Notes: generated by a model not told the origin, from the sequence alone. A DNA stretch of 63,080 nucleotides from Cladosporium sp. IMV 00045 (GCA_001931905.2 MSJI02000194.1:1-63080); one strand, 5' to 3'; shown: positions 1 through 11,915, counted from the stretch's first letter. Numbers and translations are program-made.

Positions 1-1300
1 TTGATATCTTCGCTATAACATATGCTAGAGTCGTGAATCATCCGCACAGGTGTGCATGGGATGTGTTTTTGGTAGAAAGTCAGGTTGCAAAGTTTACTAG
101 TGGAATGCAGCAGATCGTTGAGAGCGTATGTGGCAGCCAAGCTTTCCGACTCCATACTTACCAATCCACCCCGAATCTGAACGGCGGAATATTGTTATTA
201 GATTTTAATCTTGGATGCCTGCATATTTCCCATAAACTTGCGAATTTCCTAATCCCTGTCAGTGGGAGCCAAGGTTACACCAGCGAAAACCCTAACCCTA
301 AAGGCTCGCTGGTGTAACCGGGTTATATAGCTGGTGTAACCAGGATATACCGGCTAAGGGACAGTTAGACTTGTGGTCGACATGTCGAGAGGTGGGTGAA
401 GGTAGGAAAGATCAGAAGTGTGCGTAGTTTGGTTGCCTGAGCTCAAGCAACTCTTCGCGTCAGTATTGTTATTTTATCTTCCAGACTTGCGTTGGACTTC
501 CGGGGTTCGTGGCACAAGTGCGGGGACTCCATGATTGAAGGACGGACCTGACAGTGGCACGATTGTGGGGATCTCCACGATCTTCCCGCAGCATGGTCAG
601 TGGCACGTGAGACGTGGATCCCAGATCGTGGAGTGGGCGCTCCGGGATAAAGTGGCATCAGTACTGGATCTGCTCCGGCAGTACCGGGTGTGTCTTTCTA
701 AGGAAGCAATGACGCTTAGAATGAACGAGAAGCGAGGGCCACATTGATACCTGCGTACAAGTGGGCTACGGCAATGCGCTCTCGAGGCTACGGTTGCCCC
801 AGCGAGTGCAGGACTGGAAAATGCGAGACTCGAGCCTGCGAAACGCGTAATGTGCTCACGATCGAGCACTTTACCTATACCATGCTTGCTTGCTTAGTTC
901 GTTCCTATCTGTAGCAAACACCTGCTAAGAAAGTGTAACTGTTTCAGCACAGACTAATATCAGGGTCTGCATTCAAGTCAGCATCAGCACTGCAAAAGCT
1001 GCAGTTGCTAAAGTAAGGCCGACTATCAATGTATTACCATGCATCTCTTCTTCACACCAAGACAGATGGTATCTCAATGACATCAACTATGGAAGCCGTA
1101 TAACGGGATAAAACATCACCCTATGCTACCCTGCAGTGGCTGCAGACAGGCGTTTCCACCCTTTTGGGTCTCCCCTTTGAGGCGATTGTATGGGAGAACA
1201 ACTTCGATCTTCCGATCAATGAATGGCATTTGCTACGGAAACCACGATCTAGTAAACCTCATCGATAACGTGTTTTCAAACCGAACAACTTGTGCTTGAC
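1..1300. other. Left-edge region without a convincing gene
   Basis: No reading frame here shows a recognisable domain, and none continues through plausible splice sites. The only clear structure is the inverted repeat at 273-341, listed separately. A weaker 11-bp inverted repeat (CTCCACGATCT near 573 and its complement near 624) is also present. The stretch is probably intergenic sequence or an old repeat. Confidence 0.5.
273..341. repeat. 13-bp inverted repeat flanking a telomere-like CCCTAACCCTAA core, with a third copy
   Basis: GGTTACACCAGCG at 273-285 is the exact reverse complement of CGCTGGTGTAACC at 307-319. A third copy, GCTGGTGTAACC, lies at 330-341. The 21-base spacer between the first two arms contains two CCCTAA units (290-301), the motif of fungal telomeres. 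It could be the end of a small DNA transposon, or an interstitial telomere scar. No transposase is visible nearby. Confidence 0.6.
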
Positions 1301-2438
1301 CTAGAACACTGCAGGTACTGGTGGTCCCCAAACAGCCAAAGCTTCCGGCCCTGCCTGAATCCTTGCAATAGGGGTGTTGCAATTGACCAAATCGCCATCG
1401 GCATAATGCTCGACTATGAATTTGCTCGGGTCGAACCAATAATCGAACTGCGAGAAAATTAGGTTAGCAAAAGGCTTACAGGGTGCCGATAGAGACGATA
1501 TTTGCGGCGCAAGAATAGCTCAGCTGGTAGCTTCGAAAACGAGACGGCAGAGTTGGGATAACATACGACTTGGCTTCCCAATACGTGCTAGCAGAATGTC
1601 AGCGCGATCCTTATTATGATCAACGGATGGGACGAATTGAACATACCCTCCCCACGCCCCAACAGAGCTCGTAACCTTTGTCCGTTAGGTACTGATGCCC
1701 AAGATGCTGGATATCGAAATCATGGACTTCGAAGGCCGCGTGGGCAGCGCCGAGTTTGGAACCAGGCTTGACCTTCTTGAAGAAGAAAGAGTGGTGATCG
1801 CTGTACTCCTCGCCTCTGTCAATCCTGAAGAAACAAGTGATTGGATTATCTCCTTTGTAGACGATATCGCTTGGCGCAAAGGCGAGGATCTTCGTGTACC
1901 AATCATACATGTCCTGGTAGCCGCCTTCGGGGTATGTGACGCCGTAGTGGCCCCATCGAAACACTGGAGCTGGGCCTGGTTTGAATCGTTGAAACTTCCC
2001 CTTTCGAGGCTTCTCGTCTTCAAAGTTGACGGTGAGCTTTTCCAAGCTCATTGGCTCCATTTGCTTCTCTTGCCACCCATGTATCAAGTGCACGAGATGG
2101 CCGACTGGGTCTTTCAATGTGACCACCCTGCCGCCCGCGGGCCCAGATAGATCCCGAGTCGGCCCCGTGGCCCAGGATAGTTCCGCAGCTCGGTCTAGTT
2201 CAGCGCTGCTCTCAGCGACGAATGCCGCGCCACCGAACCAACTCTCGCCAGTCTTGGATTGATGTGCAACGTACACAAAAGGCTCGACGCCATAGCCTTT
2301 GAAAAAGGTGGTTCCATCAGGCTCTTCGGCCGCAACATCCAGCCCAAAATCGAGAAGGAAGTGCTTGGCCTTAGAGAGGTCGGCGTGATGATACACAACG
2401 AAAGCAGTCTTGAGCAGCCGGATTGGGGATTCAGCCAT
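1301..2438 (-). CDS. VOC-family extradiol ring-cleavage dioxygenase
   Basis: This is a predicted 319-residue protein of the vicinal-oxygen-chelate fold, of the type annotated as catechol 2,3-dioxygenase or glyoxalase/bleomycin-resistance. Three exons are read on the minus strand: 2438-1647, 1587-1567 and 1447-1301. All junctions are GT-AG and phase 0. The start MAESPIRLLKTAFVVYHHAD opens directly on the first VOC module; an in-frame ATG at 2495 lies upstream without domain support. A second module begins near FRWGHYGVTYPEGG, and the C-terminus carries FDYWFDPS..VEHYADGD with the expected late His/Glu metal-ligand region. The middle exon is only 21 nt (HVLGSQV). The gene is divergent from a FAH-family hydrolase with 508 bp between starts, which suggests co-regulation and a meta-cleavage step on a catechol-type substrate. 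The substrate is unknown. Confidence 0.85.
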
Positions 2439-2946
2439 GGTGAAAGTTGTACTCTTCGCAATTTTCCTGCGTGGAGGGGAAATGTTGTATGTCAATCGAG
2501 TATTTACTCTTCCACTTATTTGACGGATTTCGACTTGGCTTCATCACGGCGCTGGAATTCCGCATTGATCTAATAAGCAAGGATGTAAAGTTTCTCTCGA
2601 GGGATCTCTGCACTCGCTCGTACTCTGGAGCCGTTGGCCACAATTCCCGGCTGCGTGGAGCCTTCCATCAACTTGGGGTGGGGTGGCGTTCACGATCACT
2701 TGCCTTGTGGACTGGTGTATGCGGGGCTCGGATATGGTGGCATCGCAGTGAACGTGGGTGGACCTGTTTGTCGGAGGGGAACTTTCGAACGGCTTCTGTC
2801 AAGACACTCACTAATTGCATGTCTTACAAGGCACATAAGTTCGCTGATCGCAAAGATTGCTGATCGAACGCTGGCATCTGTTCTGCGATCAGTACTTTTG
2901 CCCACCTCCTCCATTGCCAAATTATCCGCCATTCCAATCGCCCTCA
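2439..2946. promoter_or_regulatory. Shared divergent promoter, dioxygenase and FAH hydrolase
   Basis: This 508-bp gap separates two outward-facing genes whose products fit consecutive pathway steps. A CGG-N10-CCG element lies at 2547-2562, roughly the form bound by Zn2Cys6 regulators, and such a regulator is encoded downstream at 4362. The assignment to that factor is inference. Confidence 0.35.
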
Positions 2947-3834
2947 ATGTCTTCTTCCACGCCCACTTGGGATCGCTTGGTCCGCTATGCGTCTTCCATT
3001 GATGGGCAGGTGAAATACGGGCAGCCTATCCTCAAGGATTCCAATACCGACATCGCCGAAGAGGCCAGAAACGGCAGGCTTGAGGTCACCGTTTTCAAAG
3101 GCAGCGACGCTCTTTCGGCCGAGCCGACGGATGAGGAAGACAGTGTCAAAACGCTGCTGGGGCCGTTACGTCCTCAAGACGTCCCGATAATTCGGTGCGC
3201 CGGGTTGAATTACAAGACCCACATCAAGGAGACCGGACGAGCGTTTCCGGAATGCCCAACAATTTTCACCAAGCCTTCGCCTGCAGTAGCGGATCATGAC
3301 GTTCCTGTCCCGATTCCGAAGGTCGCCCAGCAGCAGGTAGACTACGAAGGCGAGCTTGTTGTATTGATCGGGCGTGACGCATATGACATCAAGGCTGAGG
3401 ACGCTCTCGACTATGTTGCGGCTTACACGGTCGGTGACGATGTTTCGGCTCGGGACTGGCAACGTGAGCCCAACAAAGCTGGTGTAGTGCCGCAGTGGTC
3501 TTTCAGCAAGTCGTTCGACAAGTACGCACCGCTGGGCCCAGCTCTGGTTTCCTCCAAACTACTTGGCGCTGCCGACCAGCAAGAGTTGAGGACGTATGTC
3601 AATGGCGAGCTGCGACAGCAGGGCAGCACGGGAGATCTGTGCCATGGTGTCCGTGAGCTCGTCGCCTTTTGCTCACAGGGGCAAACACTGCAGAGAGGGA
3701 CCCTGATCATGACAGGAACGCCTGGTGGAGTTGGACTGTTTATGAAGCCCCCGAGTTTCTTGAAGGATGGCGATGTGGTTGAGGTGGACATCAGCGGGAT
3801 CGGTAGGCTGCGTCACAGCATTGCGTACATGTAG
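2947..3834 (+). CDS. Fumarylacetoacetate hydrolase (FAH) family protein
   Basis: A single-exon, 295-residue protein. The FAH fold is clear from GLNYKTHIKETG, then IFTKPSPAV, DYEGELVVLIG with the metal-binding glutamate, and YTVGDDVSARDWQ with the metal-binding aspartate. The C-terminus holds MTGTPGGVGLFMKPP, typical of the family. Members hydrolyse or decarboxylate 2-oxo acid ring-cleavage products (acylpyruvases, 2-hydroxymuconate-type hydrolases and fumarylacetoacetase relatives). The start at MSSSTPTWDRLVRYAS was preferred because the 30 upstream in-frame residues are Pro-rich and atypical. Beside a ring-cleavage dioxygenase, the likely role is processing the opened ring. Confidence 0.9.
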   Translation: MSSSTPTWDRLVRYASSIDGQVKYGQPILKDSNTDIAEEARNGRLEVTVFKGSDALSAEPTDEEDSVKTLLGPLRPQDVPIIRCAGLNYKTHIKETGRAFPECPTIFTKPSPAVADHDVPVPIPKVAQQQVDYEGELVVLIGRDAYDIKAEDALDYVAAYTVGDDVSARDWQREPNKAGVVPQWSFSKSFDKYAPLGPALVSSKLLGAADQQELRTYVNGELRQQGSTGDLCHGVRELVAFCSQGQTLQRGTLIMTGTPGGVGLFMKPPSFLKDGDVVEVDISGIGRLRHSIAYM

Positions 3835-4361
3835 ATTATCCCGAGTTGCCTTGGGAGGGCGTACTATGTCGTCCGCTCGTTCCTGAACCACGCGGAACCT
3901 GTGGGTTTCCAAATAAGTCACCTAGGCCAGATACGAAGCAGAACCCCGAATTTACGCGTGGTCAAGATTCAACGAGGAAGGGCTTGGCTAGTGATGCAGC
4001 ATTGAAGTAGTCTGCGATGTAGAAGGCTTGAATTCCACTCGCATGCAATGATGATATACATGTAGTAACCACCTTCACCAGACAGACGTGCTTTGATTTG
4101 ATCATCACTCACCCAAGCCGTCAAGCCGTCTCATCTCGTTAGCCCCCACAGTCGTCTCCGCAGACCCCACACAGCGCCTCTCCCTGCACCCGAAACATCC
4201 CAATCCTCGCGGGCTCCATCTGTGATTGACTTCGCCGAGCTTTCGGACGGCCTCGACAAATACCACATGCCCGACAGGCTGCCTTCGCTGCCTGACAACA
4301 TCCTCATCACTCCTCTCAAGCACCGTGCATACTCTCAACGACCGTCCGACGAAGCGACTTC
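3835..4361. other. Intergenic, FAH hydrolase to regulator
   Basis: I see no gene here. It should hold the 3' end of the hydrolase transcript and the promoter of the downstream regulator. Two copies of the palindrome TACATGTA occur, one overlapping the hydrolase stop codon (3826-3833) and one at 4057-4064. Confidence 0.5.
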
Positions 4362-7057
4362 TTGTCAACCAGCGCCTCAGACCAAGTCACGAGCCCCGTG
4401 ATGTTCGAGTGCACTGTCTGTCAGCGCTCCTACAAGACCCAGACATCCTTGACTCGCCACGCCCGCAACCATGCTGATGGCCTCTCGACCAGCCATTCGT
4501 GCGATGCGTGCGGCACCAGCTTTGCCCGCCGCGACATCCTATCTCGTCATCGCCAAGTCGCCCATCGCGACGACGCCCAGCGCCCGCGCCAGCGGTGTCA
4601 CACCGCCTGCGAGTCTTGTAGGGCGGCACGTACTCGCTGCGACGGCCATCAGCCATGCGGCCACTGTGCAGCCACCGGCAAGCAATGCGAATACAGCCGC
4701 CATGGTCGCCGCGTGAGCAAGCCGAGCAGACCGGCCGGCCCCACCCTGTCTCCCACCCAGGCTTCCAACCAGGCTCTCGACCCATCTGAAGGCTCTCCGC
4801 AACCTCCTCTGTCCCCTACCGATACTCAGGACCCCATGGATGGGATTGTCGTGCCTGTTACAGAGAACCACGACGCTGATGCCGTATCTGAGCAACCTTT
4901 GACATTTGCCGACAGTCAGCTTCCGACTGACGCCTATCCGGAGCTGTTTCCAACGTTCACTGATTCCTCCTATGACTGGCCTGTGGATCTGGATGGCATG
5001 TCCTGGCCTTGGCTGCACGAAACCCTCTTCATGAATGAGGATCCGCTTGTGACTCAACTGTCAACGCCTGCACCAAGTAATTTGCTAGGAACCGTTGACC
5101 AAGATAGCACCTTTGCCAGAAATCACGCAAGTCATGAGCAAATGGAAATGCAACCCGACGGAGCAGCGGTTCTGAACAGCGAGATCGACACAATCATTCG
5201 CTACGCTACCGAAGTCGCCCTAAGCCCTGAAAGCCAATCTGCGAGTCCTGGGTACTGGTTGCAAGCCTCCTCGCGCCTCAAGCCTGTGCTCGGAGACTAC
5301 GATTCATCATCAGCGCAACCAGATGGACAAACAGACTCGAATCGACGACTGCATATATTCGAGCAAGCAATCAAGGTGTACTACCTGCCGAAGTTCAATC
5401 GTCTTTGGCCCATGTTTCCGGAAAACGAGCTCAATCTCGACTCTTTGCACGCCGTGCTCTATCTTGTCTTAGTCTCTATCGGCTCTATGTACGGCTCTCC
5501 AGTCCAGCAGCAATTCGGTATGCTTCTTCACAAAAGCTTACGACGACTGCTTACTGCAAGTCTGTTCGAGCTTGAGAGACCCGAGACCGACCTTGTCTGG
5601 ATGGCTCAAGCTCGCCTCTTGACGCAAGTTCAAGGTCTGTACTTCGGACAACCCCAGGGTTTCTCATACGCCCAGGTACGTTGCCTCTAAATCTTGCGCA
5701 TGATATTTGTCTAATTCACAGAAAGCATCTCGGTGCCATCCTTGTAGCCCAGGCTCGGCGACTGGGGCTTTTCCAGCAACCCGGTCGCTTTCGATCAGGT
5801 CAGGGAAATCAAAATACTCTGTTCAAAGCGGAGGAGACCAAAAAGCGATTTCAAGCTGAGGCGCGTAAGCGGTTGGCGTTCGGCATTCTTCGCGCTGATG
5901 TCTTCACGAGCGTGCTGCTCAATTCTCGGCCTTTACTATCTTATGAGGAGATCGATCTCACGATGCCATGCTCGGATGAATTATGGCGCAACATGGATGG
6001 CTTGTCAGCTGGCGAACAAGTGCTTGCTATGCGCATTGAGGAGCGACAATACACTCCGACCCTATTTTCCGACCTACTCAGGATTTTGCTCGATCGGAGT
6101 GAGGCTCAACCAGCCATGAGGTCTGTGGGATACGAGCTGTGTCTTTTCGGTCTACAAGCACCGATATGGAAAGTATCCCACGATCCTGATCTATTCTGTC
6201 GCTTAACCGGGCGAAATTACGTGCGCTACCCACACTATCCATCGCGGGACGAAATGAATGGACATGAAACCTGTGACTCTGGCAGCGGTAGATCTAAAGA
6301 CATGCACATGGAGAGCGAAAGCTTCAATAAGACACCGCAAGGGCTTACGGACCCAGCCACAGGCGCCATCGAACCGCTACAAACAAACGACCATCTGTTC
6401 TTAGATGAACTCAGCAAGCCGGTTCGCCAAATGCCTGACATGCGAAGCGATAGAGATCGGGTCGAGGCTGCTTTGGAGACGTGGGACCGCAGTTTCCAAT
6501 CTGTGCGTTCGCCTCATCAGACACAGCATCGCGATACCATTATGAGCAGTTTGTTGCTATGGTATATGTCCTATCTACGGCTCTATGCCCCATTGCATCA
6601 ACTTCACGATATATCTTATCGGGCGGGCGAGAGCCAAGACGTCGACGTGGAAGCGAGCGAGCAGGTCCACGGCTGGAAGGATTCTAAAGACGCATCGCTG
6701 GCAGTGAGCAAAGCCTTGAAGATCTGTGATCTCATCCAGTACGAGCTGGCGAGACCTTTGGCCTCCCGCGCGTCATTCAACTTCTTAGCTTTTGGCAGTC
6801 TACACCATGCGGCGGTCGTACTCTGGACCATGTCACAGACTGAGAGCGAATCCCGTTCACAGCAACCCGAGGCCAGAGAGACCATGTCTCCTATACGCAG
6901 GCTGATGATGCAGAAAGACACGACTGGATTGCTGAAGGCCTGCGCACAGCTTTTTCGGGAAATTAGTCCCTTGGGAGGGGCTTCTTTCGGGCTTGCGGCA
7001 GATCGTCTGGCAATCGTTCGATGTTCTCCGACGGACGGTCCCATCCATGCTGTTTAA
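4362..7057 (+). CDS. C2H2 plus Zn2Cys6 transcription factor with fungal TF domain
   Basis: A predicted 881-residue regulator with exons 4362-5675 and 5726-7057. The 50-bp intron is GTACGT...AAAG, phase 0. Two C2H2 fingers come first (FECTVCQ..HARNH and HSCDACG..HRQVAH). A Zn2Cys6 cluster follows (CESCRAARTRCDGHQPCGHC...C). This tandem C2H2-C6 layout defines a known class of fungal regulators with a middle homology region, here spanning FEQAIKVYYLPKFNRLWPMF to HLGAILVAQARRLGLF. An alternative start is MFECTVCQ at 4401. Its position inside the aromatic cluster makes it the best candidate for the pathway-specific regulator. The splice acceptor was chosen because it restores the conserved frame across the junction. 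Confidence 0.85.
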
Positions 7058-7379
7058 AGCGACATGTATTCTAGGCATGGATAGAAGGCAGTTTCTCACG
7101 ATCTCACCTTCAATGCGACATGACTTTCCACGCTGATTCCGATTGAAATCAAACAGGACGCTCCGAGTTGAACTTTTGTTGTGTTGATTGAGTGCAGCTC
7201 GATGGTGCAGCGTGGGGACTGACAAACTCTACAGCGATAAAACGTGAAGCAGTCAAGGAAATCAATCTAACTTCTATTGTAAAGTGACATTCGTGACATT
7301 ATTAAGAATGCAAAGTGCAGATTTCGAACGCAAAGTTCGGCTGGCGTTTACGGAGAAGACCAAACTCCTTCTTTCCAAG

Positions 7380-9055
7380 CTACTCCTCTGCAAAATTCAA
7401 CCAGCACTGGCCAGACTTTTCCGCCGAGACGAAGATGTCACCCAAATCGATCAATTTCGGATCATGCTGCCTCGGAAGCTGGACTCGGAATTTTCGCATG
7501 ATGATGCCGATCATGTACTTGAGTTCTGTCATGGCCAAGTTCGAACCGGGGCAACTTCTAGCGCCGAAGCCGAAGGGTGTCCAGTTGTGGTGCATGCGCT
7601 CTGTTGCATCGAGCCAGCGCTCCGGTCTCCACTTCTCTGGTTCGGGGAAAACCTCGGTGAGGCGGCCTTGATCGTACGCTGCCGTGGAGGCGATTACGCC
7701 GGGAGCCACCTGGACATCCGTCAGAGCGACTCTCATGTGCACGAACACTTTGCGATATGACATACCTGAATACCGTTGACTTCGAGGGGGCTCATCAGAT
7801 ATCTTTCTAGCGGGCCTGGCGGACGTTGTAGATTAGCATGTGCTTCAAAAATGAAGGACGACGGTCAAGGATCTCTTACCAGGTATCATAGGCATGAGCC
7901 GCATCGTTTCTCTGAGCACCGCATCAAGGTACGGCAAGTCCATCATCTTTTTCTCGTCTATGTTGTCGACATCTGGGAAAACCTCTTCCAACTCTTGTCG
8001 AAGCTTAGCCTGGATCTCATGATGATATGCAAGCTCGTAGCAGGTGAACGTTGCAGTGTGCGACGTTGTCGAACTACCTGCCGCTAGCATCTCTACCATG
8101 TACGCCGGGATATGGTCTTTTGGAACGCGTTTACGCTCGTCTTCGGCCGAGTCAAGAGATATGAACATGCCAAGCACGTCACGATCTCGTGCCTCGCCCC
8201 CGGTCTGCCATCTTTCCAGAGCTTCCTTTGCGGTGACATCCATGTCGCTGCAGTCTTGGCGGAGCTGTTTCCACTTTCTTGTTCCAAGATAGCGAGTATA
8301 TGTGTCGAAGCCGGGGATGAAACTCTTCATCGCGTTGTACGTGCTGAAGGCATGGAAGCGACGCAGGAAGACTGGAGTGTCTTCTGACTCGCTGGGAAGC
8401 AACGTCTTTTTTTCTCCCCACAGGACGTCGGTCACAATGTCAAGCGCTAACAAGCGAAAGAGCACTACTCCATCGACATCCTGGTTGCTTTTAGATTTGG
8501 CTCTTAGGATGTCGCACATCTCGAAGATGTGAGAAGAGATGTTTTCGACGAGCGTGGCAAGATTCTTGTTTTGAAAGATCCGAATGAGGTTGTTTCTGGT
8601 CGTCGATGCGCTTGAGTAGTCTTCAAACCCCAATGTAGAGGTGACGCCCTTCCATGAGCCCATGTTGGCGTAAAACGGGGTCTTGAGCGACTTTCGATCG
8701 TAGATGACCTTCATTGCCTGGTCGTCGTTGGTATGGATTTGATTTGGAGCAATGACCACGATCGGTCCGTACGTCGCAATCAGCTCGCTCGCATATTTAC
8801 TGCGTCGGCGTTGGAAGGTAGCCCAGAGTAGCGGCAGTCTGGACAATCTTGCCCACCAAGGGCCCGGAACATGCTTCACGGGCGAGAAAAGAAATGCGTA
8901 TGCAACCTGCAAAAGCGCAAGTTAATCGGAGAAAACGAACACATACGCGTTCACGGATCACTTACTGCGTGAACGACATAGAGCGTCGCGGCCAGCAGAA
9001 ATAGGTGCGGCCAGTGCAGGCCATGGTCAAGAAGTCTGTCAATAGCAAGCTCCAT
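7380..9055 (-). CDS. Cytochrome P450 monooxygenase
   Basis: A predicted 498-residue P450 in four exons on the minus strand: 9055-8966, 8906-7880, 7815-7766 and 7709-7380. Introns are 59, 64 and 56 bp. Exon 1 encodes an N-terminal membrane anchor (HLFLLAATLYVV) followed by the proline hinge region (VKHVPGPWW). The I-helix AAGSSTTSHT, the K-helix motif ETMR, the PERW region and the heme loop FGFGARSCPGSNLA with the cysteine ligand are all visible, so the enzyme looks complete. It is tail-to-tail with the regulator and divergent from the FAD monooxygenase. It should act at the ER on an aromatic or related substrate; the reaction cannot be read from the sequence. Confidence 0.88.
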
Positions 9056-9859
9056 TCTTGGTGCCCGTGAATACGCAAAGGATGCAAAAAGCGAATGATA
9101 TGAAAGTGAAATTCAAGAACTGATGGGAAGATTGGCGAAATATTTGTCTGACATCCGCGGGTGCTGCTATTGGCATATCATATCGACCGTTTTGACTACA
9201 ACCGGGTGGTTCTACCCCGGTCTGGAGTGATCTCATTGCGGAGAATGAGTTGCTGATGATGCGCCTACTATTCCAGGATGCCTTGGTTTAACGGCTGTGT
9301 GTGGCATCGCCCATAGAAATCTTCGGCACAGAGGAGCAAAATCACGCCAGGGAGTTGTCATCAGCATCCGTCGGAAGGGTTGATAGCAGGAAGATCGAGG
9401 TCCAAGTGGCAGCCCTTACGTTTGCGATGTCACTCCCTCGACGCCGACTCGGATAAAGTGGCTTCTTCGGAACATCTCCGCGCAAACGGGACGACCGTGG
9501 TATACCAACTTCCTTCACACCGTTCCCGTCAAATGGCATTTGCCAATGACGACCAGATGTTGCTCCGCCCGATTTCTCTATAGGTTACGTCACAACAACT
9601 GACCTTCAGATGGATTGTGACGAATTGTGGTCTCAGTGGAACTGCCTCACCACCATACCCGTGATGTACCATGCACCATACAGTGCAATGAAGTGAAGAG
9701 CACACCTGATCTTGCGGTCAATGATGGCTTCAACCGCTCTATGTTTATAACATTTCACGCATTACCCTTTCCATTAAGCCTCACGTTCATCAAGCTACGT
9801 CGACAGCCCAAGCAACATTGGCCACGTTCTGAAGCGCTCGCGAACAGCATATCCTCGAC
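9056..9859. promoter_or_regulatory. Divergent promoter region, P450 and FAD monooxygenase
   Basis: About 800 bp without coding potential lies between two outward-facing genes. A palindromic CGG-N11-CCG element sits at 9203-9219 (context ACCGGG...CCCCGGT), which matches the spacing of GAL4-type Zn2Cys6 sites. Binding by the cluster regulator is inference. Confidence 0.35.
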
Positions 9860-11720
9860 ATGGAGTTCTTTCCTGTACTTATTATTGGCACAGGCCCTGC
9901 CGGTGCAACCCTGGCACTCCATTTAGGCAAAATGGGCATCAAAGCACTGTTCGTCTCTCGACACCGGGGAACCGCAAACACACCTCGCGCGCACATATTC
10001 AACCAGAGAGCGATGGAGGTTCTTCGCGACGCGGGGCTTGAGGAACGTGTGGCCGAAGTTGCGAGTTCCTCATACGATATGCAACATACCTCCTGGTCGA
10101 ATACCTTATCCGGGGAGGAGTATGGGCGGATGTGGGCCTGGGGCAACAAGCCATCAGAGCTGCATCGCTACGCACAAGCGAGCCCTTGCGCCATGTCCGA
10201 TCTGCCTCAAAGCTACATGGAGCCTGTGCTTGTGGATGAAGCCGTGAAGGCGGGTGCTGAGGTCAGGTTTCGTCACGAGTTCGTGGCTCGACAAGACTCA
10301 GCGAACGAAGTCGTTGTCTCGCTGAGGAATCGTGTGACCAACGAGGAATACAAGGTCCGCTGCAGTTATCTCGTGGGCGCCGATGGCGCCAGAAGTCCGG
10401 TCGTCGAAAGCCTCGGAATCCCTATCATCGGAAAAACGATCAATTCAGCCTTTAATGTGCATATCGAAGCAGACTTATCAAAATATATGGTCAATCGCCC
10501 GGGAAGTCTCAATTGGGTTCTCAACACCGAAGCACCAGAGTGGTCTGCCATCGGTAATTTTCGCATGGTACGACCTTGGGGTAAGTCATCCTTATTACTA
10601 TCTATAGCTTGGTCTTCTCTTCGAGTATAGTTCGCTTGTCAGAAGGTGCTTCCACCTTCTAAAACGTCTCCAGGGCTAATACATTGTTTTCCATTCAGGC
10701 GAATGGGTAGTCTCAATGCACCCTGCACGGAAAGACGGCCAGGTCGTCGACCCGACTGAGCAGCAGATCATGGATCGCCTCCATCAGATGATTGGTGATC
10801 ACTCCGTACCAATCAAGATTCTTTCGACGTTCAGATGGAACATCAATGATCAGGTCGCCGAGACTTACCAGAAAGGACGTGTTCTTTGCATTGGTGACGC
10901 CGTCCATCGACACCCTCCAATCAATGGACTAGGCTCCAACACTTGTCTCTCCGATGCGTTCAACCTGGCCTGGAAGATAGCATACGTGCTGAAAGGGATT
11001 GCCGGTCATGGCCTACTCGATACCCTTACGGTGGAGCGAAAGCCAGTGGGCGATGGCATTGTTCGTCGAGCCAACACAGGCATGGAAGCTCACCGTCTAC
11101 TGTGGTCTATTCTTGGTTTGACGTCAGAAGACCGGGCGCAAGCTATTTCGAAGCTCGAGCAACTCGATGACGAAGGCGAAAAAGCGCGCCAGCGTCTACA
11201 AGACGCCTTCGAAGCAACAGACGCGGAGTTGCAAGCACTCGGCATTCAGATGAACCAGATCTACACCGATTCCCCAGGTATCGCAGTCCATCCTGGCGAT
11301 AGTAAACCCAATCTGCATGGCCTTGATCTCTTGAAAGAAGTCGTCATCTCGACGTATCCCGGGTACCACCTACCACATGTTTGGCTCGCAGCTAATGGTC
11401 AATCACCACGGCTTTCATCCTTAGATATTTGTGGCCATGGCCGTTTCACACTCCTCACCGGACCCGGCGGACAATGCTGGAAAGATGCTGCAAAGGATCT
11501 CAATGAGGACCCGCAAAGTCCAGAGCTCATCTGCCATAGTATCGGTTTCCGATGCGACTACATGGACTGTTATCGCGACTGGCAGCGGGTTCGCGGCATC
11601 GAAAACGACGGGGTGGTGCTTGTACGGCCAGACCACTTCGTGGCATGGCGATGCGACGAATCGTCAAACAACGCAACTGAACTTGTGAGGCTGGCGTTGT
11701 CAAAAGTTCTGCACAGATAA
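9860..11720 (+). CDS. FAD-dependent aromatic monooxygenase (phenol hydroxylase-like)
   Basis: A predicted 580-residue flavoprotein with exons 9860-10580 and 10699-11720. The 118-bp intron is GTAAGT...TTCAG, phase 1. The N-terminal dinucleotide fold VLIIGTGPAGATLALHL, the DG motif LVGADGARS and the GD motif CIGDAVHRHPP define the PHBH/phenol-hydroxylase superfamily. The C-terminal third (about residues 380-580) fits the thioredoxin-like phenol hydroxylase dimerisation domain, as in 2,4-dichlorophenol 6-monooxygenase-type enzymes. Such enzymes ortho-hydroxylate phenols to catechols using NAD(P)H and oxygen. That would supply a catechol to the ring-cleavage dioxygenase of the same cluster. The substrate is inferred only from context. 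Confidence 0.88.
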
Positions 11721-11915
11721 ACAGAAGAGCAACGCATGGATGCATGTAGTATAAGTCATGATGCACAGCATCAGTGTGACTGTTCATCAGAGCGAGCTCC
11801 GCCGGAAACTGGGCGGTCAAAGTTTCTCATCTCTTTTTTCCAATGTTACATTTTGACACCGACATCTCATTACAACAAGAACTCACTCGCTCTCCATGTC
11901 ATTCAAGCTCTGTTC

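Noticed and set aside
1509..1560. tRNA gene suggested by TAGCTCAGCTGG
   Set aside because: No complementary acceptor stem, anticodon stem or GGTTCGA-type T arm follows at the right distance.
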